Positions 9,560 to 22,265 of a stretch of 64,000 bases of DNA are shown in pieces. Where the stretch lies: assembly GCA_913056365.1 (NCBI GenBank), contig CAJXLT010000005.1:62001-126000 (forward strand). The letters run 5' to 3'. A program made the position numbers and the translations under genes. Every line of letters begins with the position of its first letter. The stretch's first letter is position 1. The notes beneath the pieces are model-generated. The model had not been told where the DNA came from. It made no database searches and was given only the letters and a program-made list of their open reading frames with translations. Origin of the DNA: an uncultured Paenibacillaceae bacterium (GTDB lineage: Bacteria; Bacillota; Bacilli; Paenibacillales; K13).

Positions 9560-9961
9560 CTAACTGCGTTGGGAAACGTCAAGACGTGTCAGGGCCTTCT
9601 GCAAAGCGATCTCAGCACGGCGGAAATCTACTTCCTGCTGACGGCTTTGCAAGCGCTTCTCCGCTCGTTCCTTGGCAGCGCGCGCACGATCTACATCAAT
9701 CTCAGTTGGCTTCTCGGCCGACTCTGCAAGAATCGTTATCTTATCCTTGCGCACTTCGAGGAATCCGCCGCCAACGGCGATATATACCTCTTGGCCTTCA
9801 CTCTTAATGCGCACCGGAGCAACACGCAGCGGTGTGACTAACGGAATGTGATTCGGCAGAATGCCTAGCTCACCTTCAGCGCCGCGCACGCTTACCATAT
9901 TGACCGGTTCACTATATACGATCCGTTCTGGGGTAACTATCTCCAGCAATACAGTACTCAT
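9560..9961 (-). CDS. atpC: F1 ATP synthase epsilon subunit
   Basis: Central-stalk regulatory subunit of ATP synthase, 133 residues. The N-terminal beta-sandwich contains [19 protein letters not shown], and the C-terminal two-helix part is charged. It is last in the atp operon, 35 nt after atpD, and ends just before a terminator hairpin. Confidence 0.96.
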   Translation of the reverse strand: MSTVLLEIVTPERIVYSEPVNMVSVRGAEGELGILPNHIPLVTPLRVAPVRIKSEGQEVYIAVGGGFLEVRKDKITILAESAEKPTEIDVDRARAAKERAEKRLQSRQQEVDFRRAEIALQKALTRLDVSQRS

Positions 9962-9996
9962 CGTTCCACCCTCCTCTTAGCTTAGGCGTTGCAGCA

Positions 9997-11421
<1,425 letters not shown>

Positions 11422-11494
11422 TTAAACAATTATGCCGATACCGCCTCCGCTGCACGCGTGCATGCGGCAGCCGGAAGCAGTCTACATGTATCCT

Positions 11495-12358
11495 CTACAG
11501 TGCGTTCGCACCTGCAACAATCTCGGAAATCTCCTGCGTAATCGCTGCCTGACGCGCACGGTTGTGCTGCAGCTTCAAGGAGTTGATCATCTCGTTCGCA
11601 TTGCGTGTCGCATTGCCCATCGCAGTCATACGGGCACCGAACTCACTCGCTTTGCCTTCGAGCAGCGCACTGTATATGAGTGTTTCGGCATAGCGAGGAA
11701 GCAATACGTCCAAGACGCCTTCAGCCGACGGCTCATATTCATATTGCGCTGACGGACCGTCTCCTTGCTCTTCGACCTGATCTAGCGGCAGCAGCTGCTT
11801 GATCACAGGCACTTGCGAGATGACGCTCTGGAACTGGTTATAAACCAAGTACAGTTCGTCATAAGCGCCATTCTCAAAGTTGCTGACGCTCGCTCTCGCA
11901 ATACTCTTAATGTCCTGGAAGGTCGGAGCATCCGGCAAGCCGGTCACTTCCTCTACGATCGGCATCTCACGCTTGCGGAAGAAGTCCCGTCCCTTGCGGC
12001 CGATAACGAACAGAGAATATTCATCCTTCGATGAGTGATTCGCTTGAATCGTCTGCATCAGCATGCGCAGCAAGTTATTATTGTAGCCGCCAGCGAGTCC
12101 GCGATCGGAAGTAATGACCAAATAGCCGGTCTTGCGGATTTCCCGTTTTTGCAGCATAGGGTGCGTTACGCCTTGCGTGCCAGCAGCAATGTTCGCAATC
12201 ACTTCTTTGATCTTGTCTGCGTAAGGGCGTGCCGCTTCCGCGCTCTGCTGAGAACGTCTCAGCTTGGATGCGGCAACCATCTCCATCGCTTTCGTGATCT
12301 GTCTCGTGTTTTGCTTGCTCTTGATCTGGCGTTTGATTTCGCGTATTCCTTTAGCCAT
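11495..12358 (-). CDS. atpG: F1 ATP synthase gamma subunit
   Basis: Rotor shaft of F1, 287 residues. The N-terminal helix KGIREIKRQIKSKQNTRQIT and the C-terminal helix with MGNATRNANEMI are the conserved coiled-coil parts. It lies between atpA and atpD as usual. The middle domain contains a short acidic segment near 200-215 (QVEEQGDGPS), a tolerated variable loop. Confidence 0.97.
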   Translation of the reverse strand: MAKGIREIKRQIKSKQNTRQITKAMEMVAASKLRRSQQSAEAARPYADKIKEVIANIAAGTQGVTHPMLQKREIRKTGYLVITSDRGLAGGYNNNLLRMLMQTIQANHSSKDEYSLFVIGRKGRDFFRKREMPIVEEVTGLPDAPTFQDIKSIARASVSNFENGAYDELYLVYNQFQSVISQVPVIKQLLPLDQVEEQGDGPSAQYEYEPSAEGVLDVLLPRYAETLIYSALLEGKASEFGARMTAMGNATRNANEMINSLKLQHNRARQAAITQEISEIVAGANAL

Positions 12359-12377
12359 TTAGCTCACCACGTTTCCG

Positions 12378-13901
<1,524 letters not shown>

Positions 13902-13911
13902 TCACCCCTAT

Positions 13912-14448
13912 CTACAAGGCTAATTGTTTTTTCATTTCGGACAGCTTGCCTGCGAGGCTGCCATCATATAATCTGTCGCCGATCCGCACACGGATTCCGC
14001 CGAGCAAAGCGGGATCAACGATATTTTCAATCACAATGCTTTTGCCGGTTAGCGTGGAGAATGTATCCGCTACTTGCTGCTTGCTTTCTTCCGAAAGCGG
14101 CTGCGGCGAAGATACCTGTGCACTCACTTTGCCCAATACTTCATCTACAATTTTCGCATAGTAGCGAAGCAATTCCCCAATCAACTCGCCGCGGCCGCGC
14201 TCCACCATGATGTAGACCGTAGCCAATACCGGCTCAGCGACTTTCCCTTCAAACAGGTTGCCTAGCAACGTCAACTTGTCGTTCAGCTCAAGATTCGGAT
14301 GCTCAAGCAACTTGCGAAATTCAGCATTATCCTCAAGTGCGCCGACAATGCCCTTCAGGTCTTCATGCGCTTGTTCAGCCAGATTCTGTTCACGCGCTGC
14401 ATCGAACAGCGCCTTCGCATAACGTCTGGCTACAATCGTGTCCTTCAT
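13912..14448 (-). CDS. atpH: F1 ATP synthase delta subunit
   Basis: Peripheral-stalk subunit linking b to the F1 head, 178 residues. The helical N-terminal domain begins VARRYAKALFDAAREQN, and the C-terminal half contains DPALLGGIRVRIGDRLYDGS, a family hallmark. It overlaps atpF by 4 nt (ATGA), which suggests coupled translation. Confidence 0.96.
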   Translation of the reverse strand: MKDTIVARRYAKALFDAAREQNLAEQAHEDLKGIVGALEDNAEFRKLLEHPNLELNDKLTLLGNLFEGKVAEPVLATVYIMVERGRGELIGELLRYYAKIVDEVLGKVSAQVSSPQPLSEESKQQVADTFSTLTGKSIVIENIVDPALLGGIRVRIGDRLYDGSLAGKLSEMKKQLAL

Positions 14449-14933
14449 TTCAGGTTGCCCCCTACCTCTTTCAGGTATTGGTTCACCAATTCTTCTTGCG
14501 ACTTCTCATCTACTTGCTTCTCAATAATCTTGGAAGCGATCATGACGGACAGCGCACTCACTTGACTACGCAGAGCCGCAACCGCTTTGTTCTTCTCATT
14601 CTCAATATCGCGCAATGCATCTTCCTTGATGCGAGTTGCTTCCGAACGGGCTTGCTCGAGCATATCATCTGTTTGCTTCGTGCTAGTCTTCTTCGCTTGC
14701 TCGATAATTTCGTAAGCTTCGTTCCTAGCTTGCTCAATCGCAGCTTTTTGCTCGGCGATCATGCTCTCCGCCTCTGCCCGGTTACGTTCCGCACTCTGAA
14801 TTTCATCCTGCACATGCTTGCGGCGCTGTTCCATAATATTGAACAACGGTCCGAACGCATACCTATTCAGAAGCCAGTACAATATCCCGAAGGAGATGAT
14901 CGCGAATACCGTCGATTCCCAATGCCATGACAT
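14445..14933 (-). CDS. atpF: F0 ATP synthase b subunit
   Basis: Peripheral stalk of ATP synthase: one N-terminal membrane helix (about 8-28) followed by a long charged helical coiled-coil rich in Glu, Lys, Ala and Gln. I chose ATG 14933 because AGGAGA lies 9 nt upstream; the GTG at 14942 would abut that site. The product is 162 residues. Only the a, b and c subunits of F0 are encoded, as in other Bacilli. Confidence 0.95.
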   Translation of the reverse strand: MSWHWESTVFAIISFGILYWLLNRYAFGPLFNIMEQRRKHVQDEIQSAERNRAEAESMIAEQKAAIEQARNEAYEIIEQAKKTSTKQTDDMLEQARSEATRIKEDALRDIENEKNKAVAALRSQVSALSVMIASKIIEKQVDEKSQEELVNQYLKEVGGNLK

Positions 14934-14979
14934 GGCCTGCACTCTCCTTTCCGTTCAACGTTGTGTCATAATGGCCGCG

Positions 14980-15041
14980 GCGGCTTAGGCCGCGTAGCTG
15001 TAATCAAAATGAAGGCGTGGACGGCTTAGGCCTTCCCCGCC
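14980..15041 (-). promoter_or_regulatory. Pair of hairpins between atpE and atpF
   Basis: Two GC-rich inverted repeats lie in the 126-nt gap: GCGGC/GCCGC with a TTAG loop (14980-14993) and a 12-bp arm pair with two mismatches (15014-15041). Both share CGGCTTAGGCC (14981-14991 and 15022-15032). Neither is followed by a T-run, so RNA processing or stability is more likely than termination. Confidence 0.5.
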
Positions 15042-15059
15042 AAAGCTAGTGTATATCGA

Positions 15060-16147
<1,088 letters not shown>

Positions 16148-16155
16148 TGCCTTTT

Positions 16156-16536
16156 TCACCCCTTTCGTGTAGTTTCACCTTTACTTGGAATAAGAATGGA
16201 AATCCATAGGAAAACCTGTACCAAGAAACAACCAATTAACGTGGCAATCAGACTCAGTTTATCCGGAAAGCGATACGCCAACATGATAGCAAACAGCACT
16301 ACAGCCAATCGGCTTGCATAGCCGCTGCCCAGCCTGCGGGATTGCCCCTTCGCAGAGAACTCTCCAATCATCGCAATGCGTCGGCGCAATAAAAGCGCAT
16401 TCAGAGCGCTCGCCGTGCCCCCCACAATAAGGCCTGCAGCCTCGGTTCGCCAATCGGGCAATACCGCCCATACAAGAAGCGCAGCTGACATAAAAAAAAG
16501 AACCGTACGCATCGCCCATCTCAGCTTCTCATCCAT
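16156..16536 (-). CDS. atpI: ATP synthase subunit I
   Basis: Small membrane protein at the head of atp operons, about 126 residues with four hydrophobic helices. AtpI is thought to help assemble the c-ring. ATG 16536 has GGAGG 6 nt upstream, located inside the end of atpZ; ATG 16542 lies two codons further out. It is assigned from position and helix pattern, since the family has little sequence conservation. Confidence 0.85.
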   Translation of the reverse strand: MDEKLRWAMRTVLFFMSAALLVWAVLPDWRTEAAGLIVGGTASALNALLLRRRIAMIGEFSAKGQSRRLGSGYASRLAVVLFAIMLAYRFPDKLSLIATLIGCFLVQVFLWISILIPSKGETTRKG

Positions 16537-16762
16537 CGGCATCCTCCAACAGCTTCTTCACCATAAGGACAGCTGATAGAATTCCGACAGCCAAGCCGAT
16601 AAGCAATCCGACGACGGCCCATACCTGCGAACCGCCCCATTGTCGGGCAAAGAAGCTTCCCGTTATATAGCCGCCAACAAGCAGTACGGCAAACTCTAGT
16701 CCAAGTGCCCCGACAAGTCCGGCAGCACGCCACGGATTGTCCCGTCTTTCCTTATTTGACAC
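16529..16762 (-). CDS. atpZ: AtpZ/AtpI-family protein, first gene of the atp operon
   Basis: A 77-residue protein with two membrane helices (about 12-35 and 46-67), separated by GGSQ, and a charged C-terminus. This matches the AtpZ family, which in Bacilli precedes or replaces AtpI and has been linked to c-ring assembly and magnesium transport. It starts with GTG at 16762 behind a weak GGGG site and overlaps atpI by 8 nt. A good promoter lies directly upstream. Confidence 0.82.
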   Translation of the reverse strand: MSNKERRDNPWRAAGLVGALGLEFAVLLVGGYITGSFFARQWGGSQVWAVVGLLIGLAVGILSAVLMVKKLLEDADG

Positions 16763-16787
16763 AGCTTATACCCCATAATCCTTATAT

Positions 16788-16817
16788 ATTTTATCTAATG
16801 GATGATTCCTTTGTCAA
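16788..16817 (-). promoter_or_regulatory. Sigma-A promoter of the atp operon
   Basis: Minus-strand TTGACA (16817-16812, perfect -35) and TAAAAT (16793-16788), with an 18-nt spacer, placed about 25 nt before atpZ and within the 183-bp gap after wecB. One of the best promoter matches in the window. Confidence 0.8.
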
Positions 16818-16945
16818 TGCAGGCTGGAAATAAGAAAATACTTGAAAAAGCGCTGTATTCCTTCGTCTCACTTGCTTTTCGCCGTTCAGATGCTCCTGCG
16901 ATGAACACCTTAGCGAAGTTAATTCACAGTTTGTTCATAAATTCG

Positions 16946-18088
16946 CTAGGGTTGATAGGGGATTGGTCTGCTCGATCCTCGAAAATGATGCAACAGCGCC
17001 TGCACGATCCGTTCGGAAGCATGTCCATCTCCGTACGGATTCGCCGCTTCGCTCATCCGCTGATATTGCGCCTGATCGGTCAGCAATGCCGCGCACCTGT
17101 CGTACACATGCTGCTCATTCGTGCCGACAAGTTCGAGCGTTCCTGCATCGACCCCCTCTGGTCTCTCTGTCGTATCCCTGAGTACGAGCACCGGCACACC
17201 GTAAGACGGTGCCTCCTCCTGCAACCCACCAGAATCCGTCACAATAAGATGAGTATGCGGGTAGAAGTTGTGCAAATCCGTCACATCCAGCGGGTCGGTC
17301 AAATGAATACGCGGGTGGTCGCCCAGCATCTCATAAGCCGGCTCCTTCACAGCAGGACTCGGATGAACGGCATAGACGAACGCAACATCATCGAATGCGT
17401 CAGCGATGCGCCGTACAGCTCGGAAAATTTGGCGGTGCGGCTCGCCTTGCGATTCTCTGCGGTGCGCAGTCATCAGAATGAGCCGCTTGCCCTTCACCTT
17501 CTCCAGAATCGGATGCGTATAGTCATCGCGAACGGTATAGCGGAACACATCGGTCACCGTGTTGCCGGTTATATAGATCGCATCCTCCTGCTTATTCTCC
17601 TTGCGCAAATTGCCCGCAGACCAATCGGTCGGCGCAAAGTGCAGGTCTGCCAGCACGCCGGTCAGCTGACGATTCATCTCCTCCGGGTACGGCGACAGCT
17701 TGTTCCAGGTGCGAAGACCGGCTTCCACATGGCCGACCTGAATTTGCTGCATGAAGGCGGCGAAGCTTGCGAGGAACGTCGTAATCGTATCGCCGTGCAC
17801 AAGCACAACATCCGGACGCGCCTCCTGCAGAATCGGCTCCAGCCCTGTCAGCACGCGCGAGCTAATTGTAGTGAGCGACTGCTGCGCCTGCATCACATTA
17901 AGATCATAATCAGGCTGTATGTCGAATACACGCAAGACCGCATCCAGCATATCCCGATGCTGCGCCGTCACGCATACGCTTGATTCGATTGCGGCGGAAT
18001 GCTTCTTCAGCTCCAGAACAAGCGGCGCCATCTTAATCGCCTCCGGCCGCGTACCGAACACCGTCATCACTTTCAACTTCCCAGACAT
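16946..18088 (-). CDS. wecB: UDP-N-acetylglucosamine 2-epimerase (non-hydrolysing)
   Basis: Interconverts UDP-GlcNAc and UDP-ManNAc, the entry step to teichoic-acid linkage units and other ManNAc polymers (also called mnaA). The 380-residue protein begins with the family start MTVFGTRPEAIKMAPLVLEL. It contains HGDTITTFLASFAAF, the VGHVEAGLRTWNK segment and the C-terminal TDSGGLQEEAPSYGVPVLVLR. It lies between upp and the atp operon, a common arrangement in this family. The spacing of 45 nt to upp suggests one transcript. Confidence 0.95.
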   Translation of the reverse strand: MSGKLKVMTVFGTRPEAIKMAPLVLELKKHSAAIESSVCVTAQHRDMLDAVLRVFDIQPDYDLNVMQAQQSLTTISSRVLTGLEPILQEARPDVVLVHGDTITTFLASFAAFMQQIQVGHVEAGLRTWNKLSPYPEEMNRQLTGVLADLHFAPTDWSAGNLRKENKQEDAIYITGNTVTDVFRYTVRDDYTHPILEKVKGKRLILMTAHRRESQGEPHRQIFRAVRRIADAFDDVAFVYAVHPSPAVKEPAYEMLGDHPRIHLTDPLDVTDLHNFYPHTHLIVTDSGGLQEEAPSYGVPVLVLRDTTERPEGVDAGTLELVGTNEQHVYDRCAALLTDQAQYQRMSEAANPYGDGHASERIVQALLHHFRGSSRPIPYQP

Positions 18089-18133
18089 TGGCTCATTCCT
18101 TTCCGAATATAGCTTCGTATAGTTGTCTTGCTA

Positions 18134-18763
18134 TTACTTCGTGCCAAAGAGCCTGTCTCCCGCATCGCCCAAGCCCGGAATAATATAGCCGTGATCATTA
18201 AGATAGTCATCGACAGCAGCCACATACAGATCGACATCCGGATGCGCCTCCTGCACAGCTTGAACACCTTCCGGCGCCGCGATCAGACACATCAGCTTAA
18301 TGGGAGTACAGCCCCGATCCTTCAACAGCTTGATCGCCGCATTAGCCGAACCGCCAGTCGCCAGCATCGGATCGATCACGATCAGCTCGCGCTGCTGCAC
18401 ATCTGTCGGCAGCTTCACATAATACTCGACCGGCTGCAACGTATCCGGATCGCGATACAGCCCGACATGACCGATCTTGGCCGTCGGATGCAGCTTCAGT
18501 ATACCGTCCACCATGCCAAGACCTGCACGCAATATCGGGATCAGCCCGAGCATACGGCCAGAGATCACCTTGCCGTCGGCAACCGCAACCGGCGTCTTGA
18601 CTTCGACATGCTCCAGCGGCAACCCGCGCGTAATCTCATACGCCATCAGCATCGCAACCTCGTCCACGAGCTGTCGGAAATCCTTCGTTTTCGTATTTTC
18701 ATCACGTATGTATGTCAGCTTATGTTGAATTAACGGATGATCGCACACCACAACTTTTCCCAT
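18134..18763 (-). CDS. upp: Uracil phosphoribosyltransferase
   Basis: Salvages uracil with PRPP to make UMP. The 209-residue protein carries the PRPP-binding loop [19 protein letters not shown] and the family C-terminus [16 protein letters not shown] 18763 follows GGGAGGATATT. It is followed by wecB. The upstream region has an extended -10 promoter but no clear attenuator. Confidence 0.97.
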   Translation of the reverse strand: MGKVVVCDHPLIQHKLTYIRDENTKTKDFRQLVDEVAMLMAYEITRGLPLEHVEVKTPVAVADGKVISGRMLGLIPILRAGLGMVDGILKLHPTAKIGHVGLYRDPDTLQPVEYYVKLPTDVQQRELIVIDPMLATGGSANAAIKLLKDRGCTPIKLMCLIAAPEGVQAVQEAHPDVDLYVAAVDDYLNDHGYIIPGLGDAGDRLFGTK

Positions 18764-18801
18764 AATATCCTCCCATTCACGACCGTACTTGAACCGAAAC
18801 C

Positions 18802-18810
18802 ATTATAACA
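18802..18810 (-). promoter_or_regulatory. Extended -10 promoter of upp
   Basis: Minus-strand TGTTATAAT lies about 40 nt before the upp start. The TG plus perfect TATAAT can act with little -35 sequence; no good -35 is visible. Confidence 0.5.
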
Positions 18811-19017
18811 TTGACCCTAGTCGGATGAAAGGATGCAAGTATAGGTATTCCCGAAAATAGCAAATGCTACGCTTACGCTATGCTTGATAGTCGCAAATGT
18901 GTATCGATTCGAGCGGCTAGCAGGAGGGTTACAGAGTGGGAAGCAGCGATCGAGAATGTGGATCTAGTTCACCTCTCATGCCAGGACTAGGGGCGGCACC
19001 GAGGGGTTCGTTTCACC

Positions 19018-19412
19018 ACTTCCTGAGTGTGATGCATATATCATTACGTGCAATACTGTGATATACATCGTGTCCATCCATTCGAATATGTGTATCATGC
19101 TCAGGATTTCAAAATACTAATGTGACTTACCCCTTTACAATTAACCATAATTACCGATACTTTCTATGCACGCCTGACATATGTTGATTGCTCCCACTGC
19201 TATCATTGTCACATTTCGACCATTGCGACCACTTCGATCACTGCGCTCACTTCATATGTGCATCACACTCAGGAAGTGTCAAATCAATACCTCTTACCCT
19301 TGCAAAGCCAGAATCTTACTCACCGCCTGTACCTGTTCTATTCACCTTCCACATCGAAGATCTCCACCACTATGCTCCCTTCATATATGCATCACACTCA
19401 GGAAGCGTCAAT
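19018..19412 (+). repeat. Intergenic repeat cluster A (TTCCTGAGTGTGATGC family)
   Basis: The 907-bp gap between upp and glyA holds no supported gene. It contains one forward copy (19018-19045, ACTTCCTGAGTGTGATGCAT), a degenerate inverted copy (19091-19109) and two good inverted copies (19257-19282 and 19383-19412). The last two share longer flanks on both sides, about 60-70 bp in all, ending in AATACCTCTTA. Forward and inverted copies could pair into a long stem. The same core occurs near 30.9, 36.1 and 59.1 kb. Confidence 0.8.
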
Positions 19413-19555
19413 ACTAATACCTCTTATCTCCGCACAACCGATCTGCTACGCCTCTATTCCTGCATCCTGCCTCTCTTGCCTTGATCCCTTTCATCCGTAC
19501 CTTCCCCATAGCAATCCATGCTGAGCGAGAGCACTGATCGAACACCACAATAAAC

Positions 19556-19600
19556 AAGGACTGCTCCGTACGATCTTCTGTGACCGCAGGAACAGCCCTT
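19556..19600 (-). terminator. Probable terminator of the rpiB-ywlG-glyA operon
   Basis: On the minus strand AAGGGCTGTTCC pairs with GGAGCAGTCCTT over 12 bp, with two G-T wobbles, followed by a T-rich tail (TTGTTTATTG). It lies about 70 nt after the glyA stop. Confidence 0.7.
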
Positions 19601-19670
19601 GTCTTGAGCTGAAACTTATCTTACCAACAATTTGCTTCCATTCAACGTGTAATGTGCACTGCTGGCAAGC

Positions 19671-20918
19671 TTAATATGTCAGACCATCATATAGCGGGAA
19701 TTTGCTCGTTAACTCCTTCACTAGACCGCGCGCCTTCTCGTGTACGGCTTCATCTTCCGGATTTTTCAGCACCATGGCGATAGCCTGTGCGATTGTCTTC
19801 ATCGCGTCCTGATCCATACCGCGCGTCGTCACAGCCGGTGTTCCGATTCGAATGCCGCTAGTCACGAATGGACTAGTCGGGTCGAACGGAATCGCATTCT
19901 TGTTGACTGTAATGTGCACGGAATCGAGCAGTTTTTCCGCTACTTTGCCGGTAATGTCGAGGTTGCGCAGATCGACTAGCATCAGATGGTTGTCCGTGCC
20001 GCCGGAAATGATCTGCACTCCTTCTGCTGTGAGCGATTCTGCTAACGCTTGGGCATTGGCTATTACATTGCGTCCATACTCCTTGAAGGATGGCTGCAGC
20101 GCTTCGCCGAACGCCACCGCCTTCGACGCGATCACGTGCATGAGCGGACCGCCTTGGGAGCCAGGGAAGACGGCCTTGTCAATCGCTTGCGCCCAAGCTT
20201 GACGGCACAATATCATGCCGCCGCGCGGACCGCGCAATGTCTTGTGCGTCGTCGTCGTGACGAAATGCGCATGCGGAACCGGATTCGGATGCAATCCAGC
20301 GGCAACGAGACCGGCAATGTGCGCCATATCGACCATGAACAACGCGCCTACGTCATTGGCAATCTGGCCAAGCGCTGCGAAATCAATCTCACGCGGATAG
20401 GCGCTGGCGCCTGCGACAATCATACGCGGCTTGTGCTTGAAGGCAAGCTTGCGCACTTCATCGTAATCCAATCGGAACGTATCCGGATTCACGCCGTAGC
20501 CAACAAAGTTGTATAGGATGCCGGATGCATTCACTGGGCTGCCGTGCGTCAGGTGACCGCCATGCGCCAGATCCATGCCTAGCACTGTATCTCCCGGCTT
20601 CAAGGCTGCCAAATAGACAGCCATGTTCGCTTGTGCTCCGGAGTGAGGCTGCACGTTCGCATGCTCAGCGCCGAACAGCTCCTTGGCGCGGTCGCGCGCG
20701 ATATTTTCCACAATATCTACATGCTCACAGCCGCCATAATACCGCTTGCCCGGATATCCTTCTGCATACTTATTCGTGAGTACAGTTCCTAGCGCTTCCA
20801 TAACAGCTTCACTAACAATATTCTCCGAAGCAATCAGTTCAATGTTGTCACGCTGGCGTCCCAGCTCCAATCCCATCGCTTCGACCACTTCACGGTCGGC
20901 TTTGCGTAAATGTTCCAT
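19671..20918 (-). CDS. glyA: Serine hydroxymethyltransferase
   Basis: PLP enzyme that converts serine and tetrahydrofolate to glycine and 5,10-methylene-THF. The 415-residue protein has the PLP lysine at 226 in [14 protein letters not shown] and the substrate segment [16 protein letters not shown] 20918 has AGGAGG upstream. It is third in the rpiB-ywlG-glyA operon. A ZTP-type riboswitch at the operon start fits its role in one-carbon metabolism. Confidence 0.98.
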   Translation of the reverse strand: MEHLRKADREVVEAMGLELGRQRDNIELIASENIVSEAVMEALGTVLTNKYAEGYPGKRYYGGCEHVDIVENIARDRAKELFGAEHANVQPHSGAQANMAVYLAALKPGDTVLGMDLAHGGHLTHGSPVNASGILYNFVGYGVNPDTFRLDYDEVRKLAFKHKPRMIVAGASAYPREIDFAALGQIANDVGALFMVDMAHIAGLVAAGLHPNPVPHAHFVTTTTHKTLRGPRGGMILCRQAWAQAIDKAVFPGSQGGPLMHVIASKAVAFGEALQPSFKEYGRNVIANAQALAESLTAEGVQIISGGTDNHLMLVDLRNLDITGKVAEKLLDSVHITVNKNAIPFDPTSPFVTSGIRIGTPAVTTRGMDQDAMKTIAQAIAMVLKNPEDEAVHEKARGLVKELTSKFPLYDGLTY

Positions 20919-20960
20919 CTCTATTCCTCCTGTCGATTCATTGTATTGCCTTGTTTGGGT

Positions 20961-21506
20961 TCATCTTGTATAACACGCCCGCTCGCCGCCAATTAGCTTC
21001 GGTCTCGTCCATGCGGCATTCACATGTGCTTGTCCAAGCTGTCGCATACTAGGACGAAACGGAACAGCTACTGGGCGCAGATGCATGCCGATCAGTGTGT
21101 CACCAATATCAATGCCTGCATGCGCTTGAACGCGCTCGACCAGACAAGCGTCTTCCATCTGTCTGAACGCATGAGCAGCCATCGCGCCGCCAGCCTTCAG
21201 AATCGGTACAGCAATCACTTCCTCATGCGCATATCGTTCGGCCGTCCACCTCTCCATCACGAGCGCCCGGTTCAAATGCTCACAGCATTGGAACGCTATG
21301 GCAAAGCCGCGTTCACACTGCGCTTCATGCAAGCCGTTCCACACTGCTGTTGCGATATCCTCGGCGCCTGATGTGCCGATTCGCGCACCGGCGATTTCAC
21401 TGGTACTAACCCCCAACACCATCAGGTGTGACGGGCCCAGATTGGCATGAATGGCTAATTCCCGCACGATATTAGCTGTATCCGCGGTAAGCTGCTGCAG
21501 ATTCAT
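20961..21506 (-). CDS. ywlG: TIGR01440/UPF0340 family protein (YwlG-like)
   Basis: Conserved protein of unknown function, 181 residues. The family features are visible: MVLGVSTSEIAGARIGT near the N-terminus, FQCCEHLNRALVME in the middle and a C-terminal GGERACYTR. It sits between rpiB and glyA exactly as in Bacillus subtilis. The conserved Cys-Cys-Glu-His suggests a catalytic or metal site, but no activity is known to me. Confidence 0.9.
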   Translation of the reverse strand: MNLQQLTADTANIVRELAIHANLGPSHLMVLGVSTSEIAGARIGTSGAEDIATAVWNGLHEAQCERGFAIAFQCCEHLNRALVMERWTAERYAHEEVIAVPILKAGGAMAAHAFRQMEDACLVERVQAHAGIDIGDTLIGMHLRPVAVPFRPSMRQLGQAHVNAAWTRPKLIGGERACYTR

Positions 21507-21525
21507 CAGCGAGTGCGCCTCCTTC

Positions 21526-21984
21526 TTATGGATGCAGTGTATTCTTCTCCTCTAACGAGCGAATCTTACCGATCCGGTTGGCGTGTCGTTCCGCACCAGA
21601 GAACGCCGTTTCCAACCATACATGGACGATATCCTGCGCTAGTCCCGGACCTACAACGCGCTCACCCATAGCCAATACATTCGAGTCATTGTGTTCACGC
21701 GTCGCCTTCGCCGAGAATGTATCGTGTGCAAGTGCGCAGCGGATGCCCGGCATCTTGTTCGCGGCAATGGACATGCCGATTCCTGTGCCACAGATCAGAA
21801 TGGCACGGTCTGCCTCGCCAGCAATCACACGATCACATGCCGGTACAGCGAAGTCAGGGTAATCAACGGAATCCTCGCAGGAGCAGCCGACGTCCTCTAC
21901 GGTATGGCCCAGCTTTTCGATAAAGCTCTTCAATTCTTCCTTCAGTCGATAACCGCCATGATCTGCTCCGATAACCACTTTCAT
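21526..21984 (-). CDS. rpiB: Ribose-5-phosphate isomerase B
   Basis: Interconverts ribose-5-phosphate and ribulose-5-phosphate. The 152-residue protein begins VVIGADHGGYRLKEEL (catalytic-site Asp8-His9). It has the cysteine-containing ICGTGIGMSIAANK loop and HNDSNVLAMGERV. It is first in the operon with ywlG and glyA, and its leader carries the riboswitch at 22027-22146. Linking pentose phosphates with one-carbon metabolism under ZTP control makes metabolic sense, since both feed purine synthesis. Confidence 0.95.
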   Translation of the reverse strand: MKVVIGADHGGYRLKEELKSFIEKLGHTVEDVGCSCEDSVDYPDFAVPACDRVIAGEADRAILICGTGIGMSIAANKMPGIRCALAHDTFSAKATREHNDSNVLAMGERVVGPGLAQDIVHVWLETAFSGAERHANRIGKIRSLEEKNTLHP

Positions 21985-22026
21985 TGTTCATTCGCCTCCT
22001 CATGTCAGTATTGGGGCTCCAACAAT

Positions 22027-22146
22027 AAAAAAGAGCACGGCACGCACGACGAACATGCGCTGTCCTTGCTCTTGCCCAGGCGACCGGCCGATACCTCCCG
22101 ATGCTCCACCGTGGTTGATTCCACACGTCGCCAGTTACATCGGGAG
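22027..22146 (-). ncRNA. ZTP (pfl) riboswitch with terminator, upstream of rpiB-ywlG-glyA
   Basis: Read on the minus strand. Helix P1 is a perfect 8-bp pair, CTCCCGAT (22146-22139) with ATCGGGAG (22102-22095). P1 is followed by GTAACTGGCG, a GTGG/CCAC hairpin and GGTGGAGC. The 3' domain holds CGCCTGGGCA (22082-22073). These match the conserved blocks of the ZTP/ZMP riboswitch as I recall it. The 3' motif runs straight into a terminator stem (AAGAGCA / TGCTCTT plus six Ts, 22074-22027). Family knowledge suggests that ligand binding prevents termination. Confidence is high for class; ligand response is inferred. Confidence 0.9.
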
Positions 22147-22163
22147 TCGATTCAATTGCTATT

Positions 22164-22192
22164 ATCATACTCCAAACCGGATAGCCTGTAAA
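22164..22192 (-). promoter_or_regulatory. Promoter of the ZTP-riboswitch operon
   Basis: Minus-strand TTTACA (22192-22187), 17-nt spacer, TATGAT (22169-22164), about 18 nt before the first riboswitch helix. It is consistent with transcription starting right at the aptamer. Confidence 0.65.
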
Positions 22193-22265
22193 GTCTGAGT
22201 GCCCTTGTTAGGTGCGGTTTCCTATTGCTTGCACAGAGCTTGCTATTCCTTATTCTGCTCCATCA

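Noticed and set aside
16802-17983. Long plus-strand frame opposite wecB (about 390 residues)
   Set aside because: It is antisense to a well-conserved gene, is Arg/His/Leu-rich and lacks a ribosome site.
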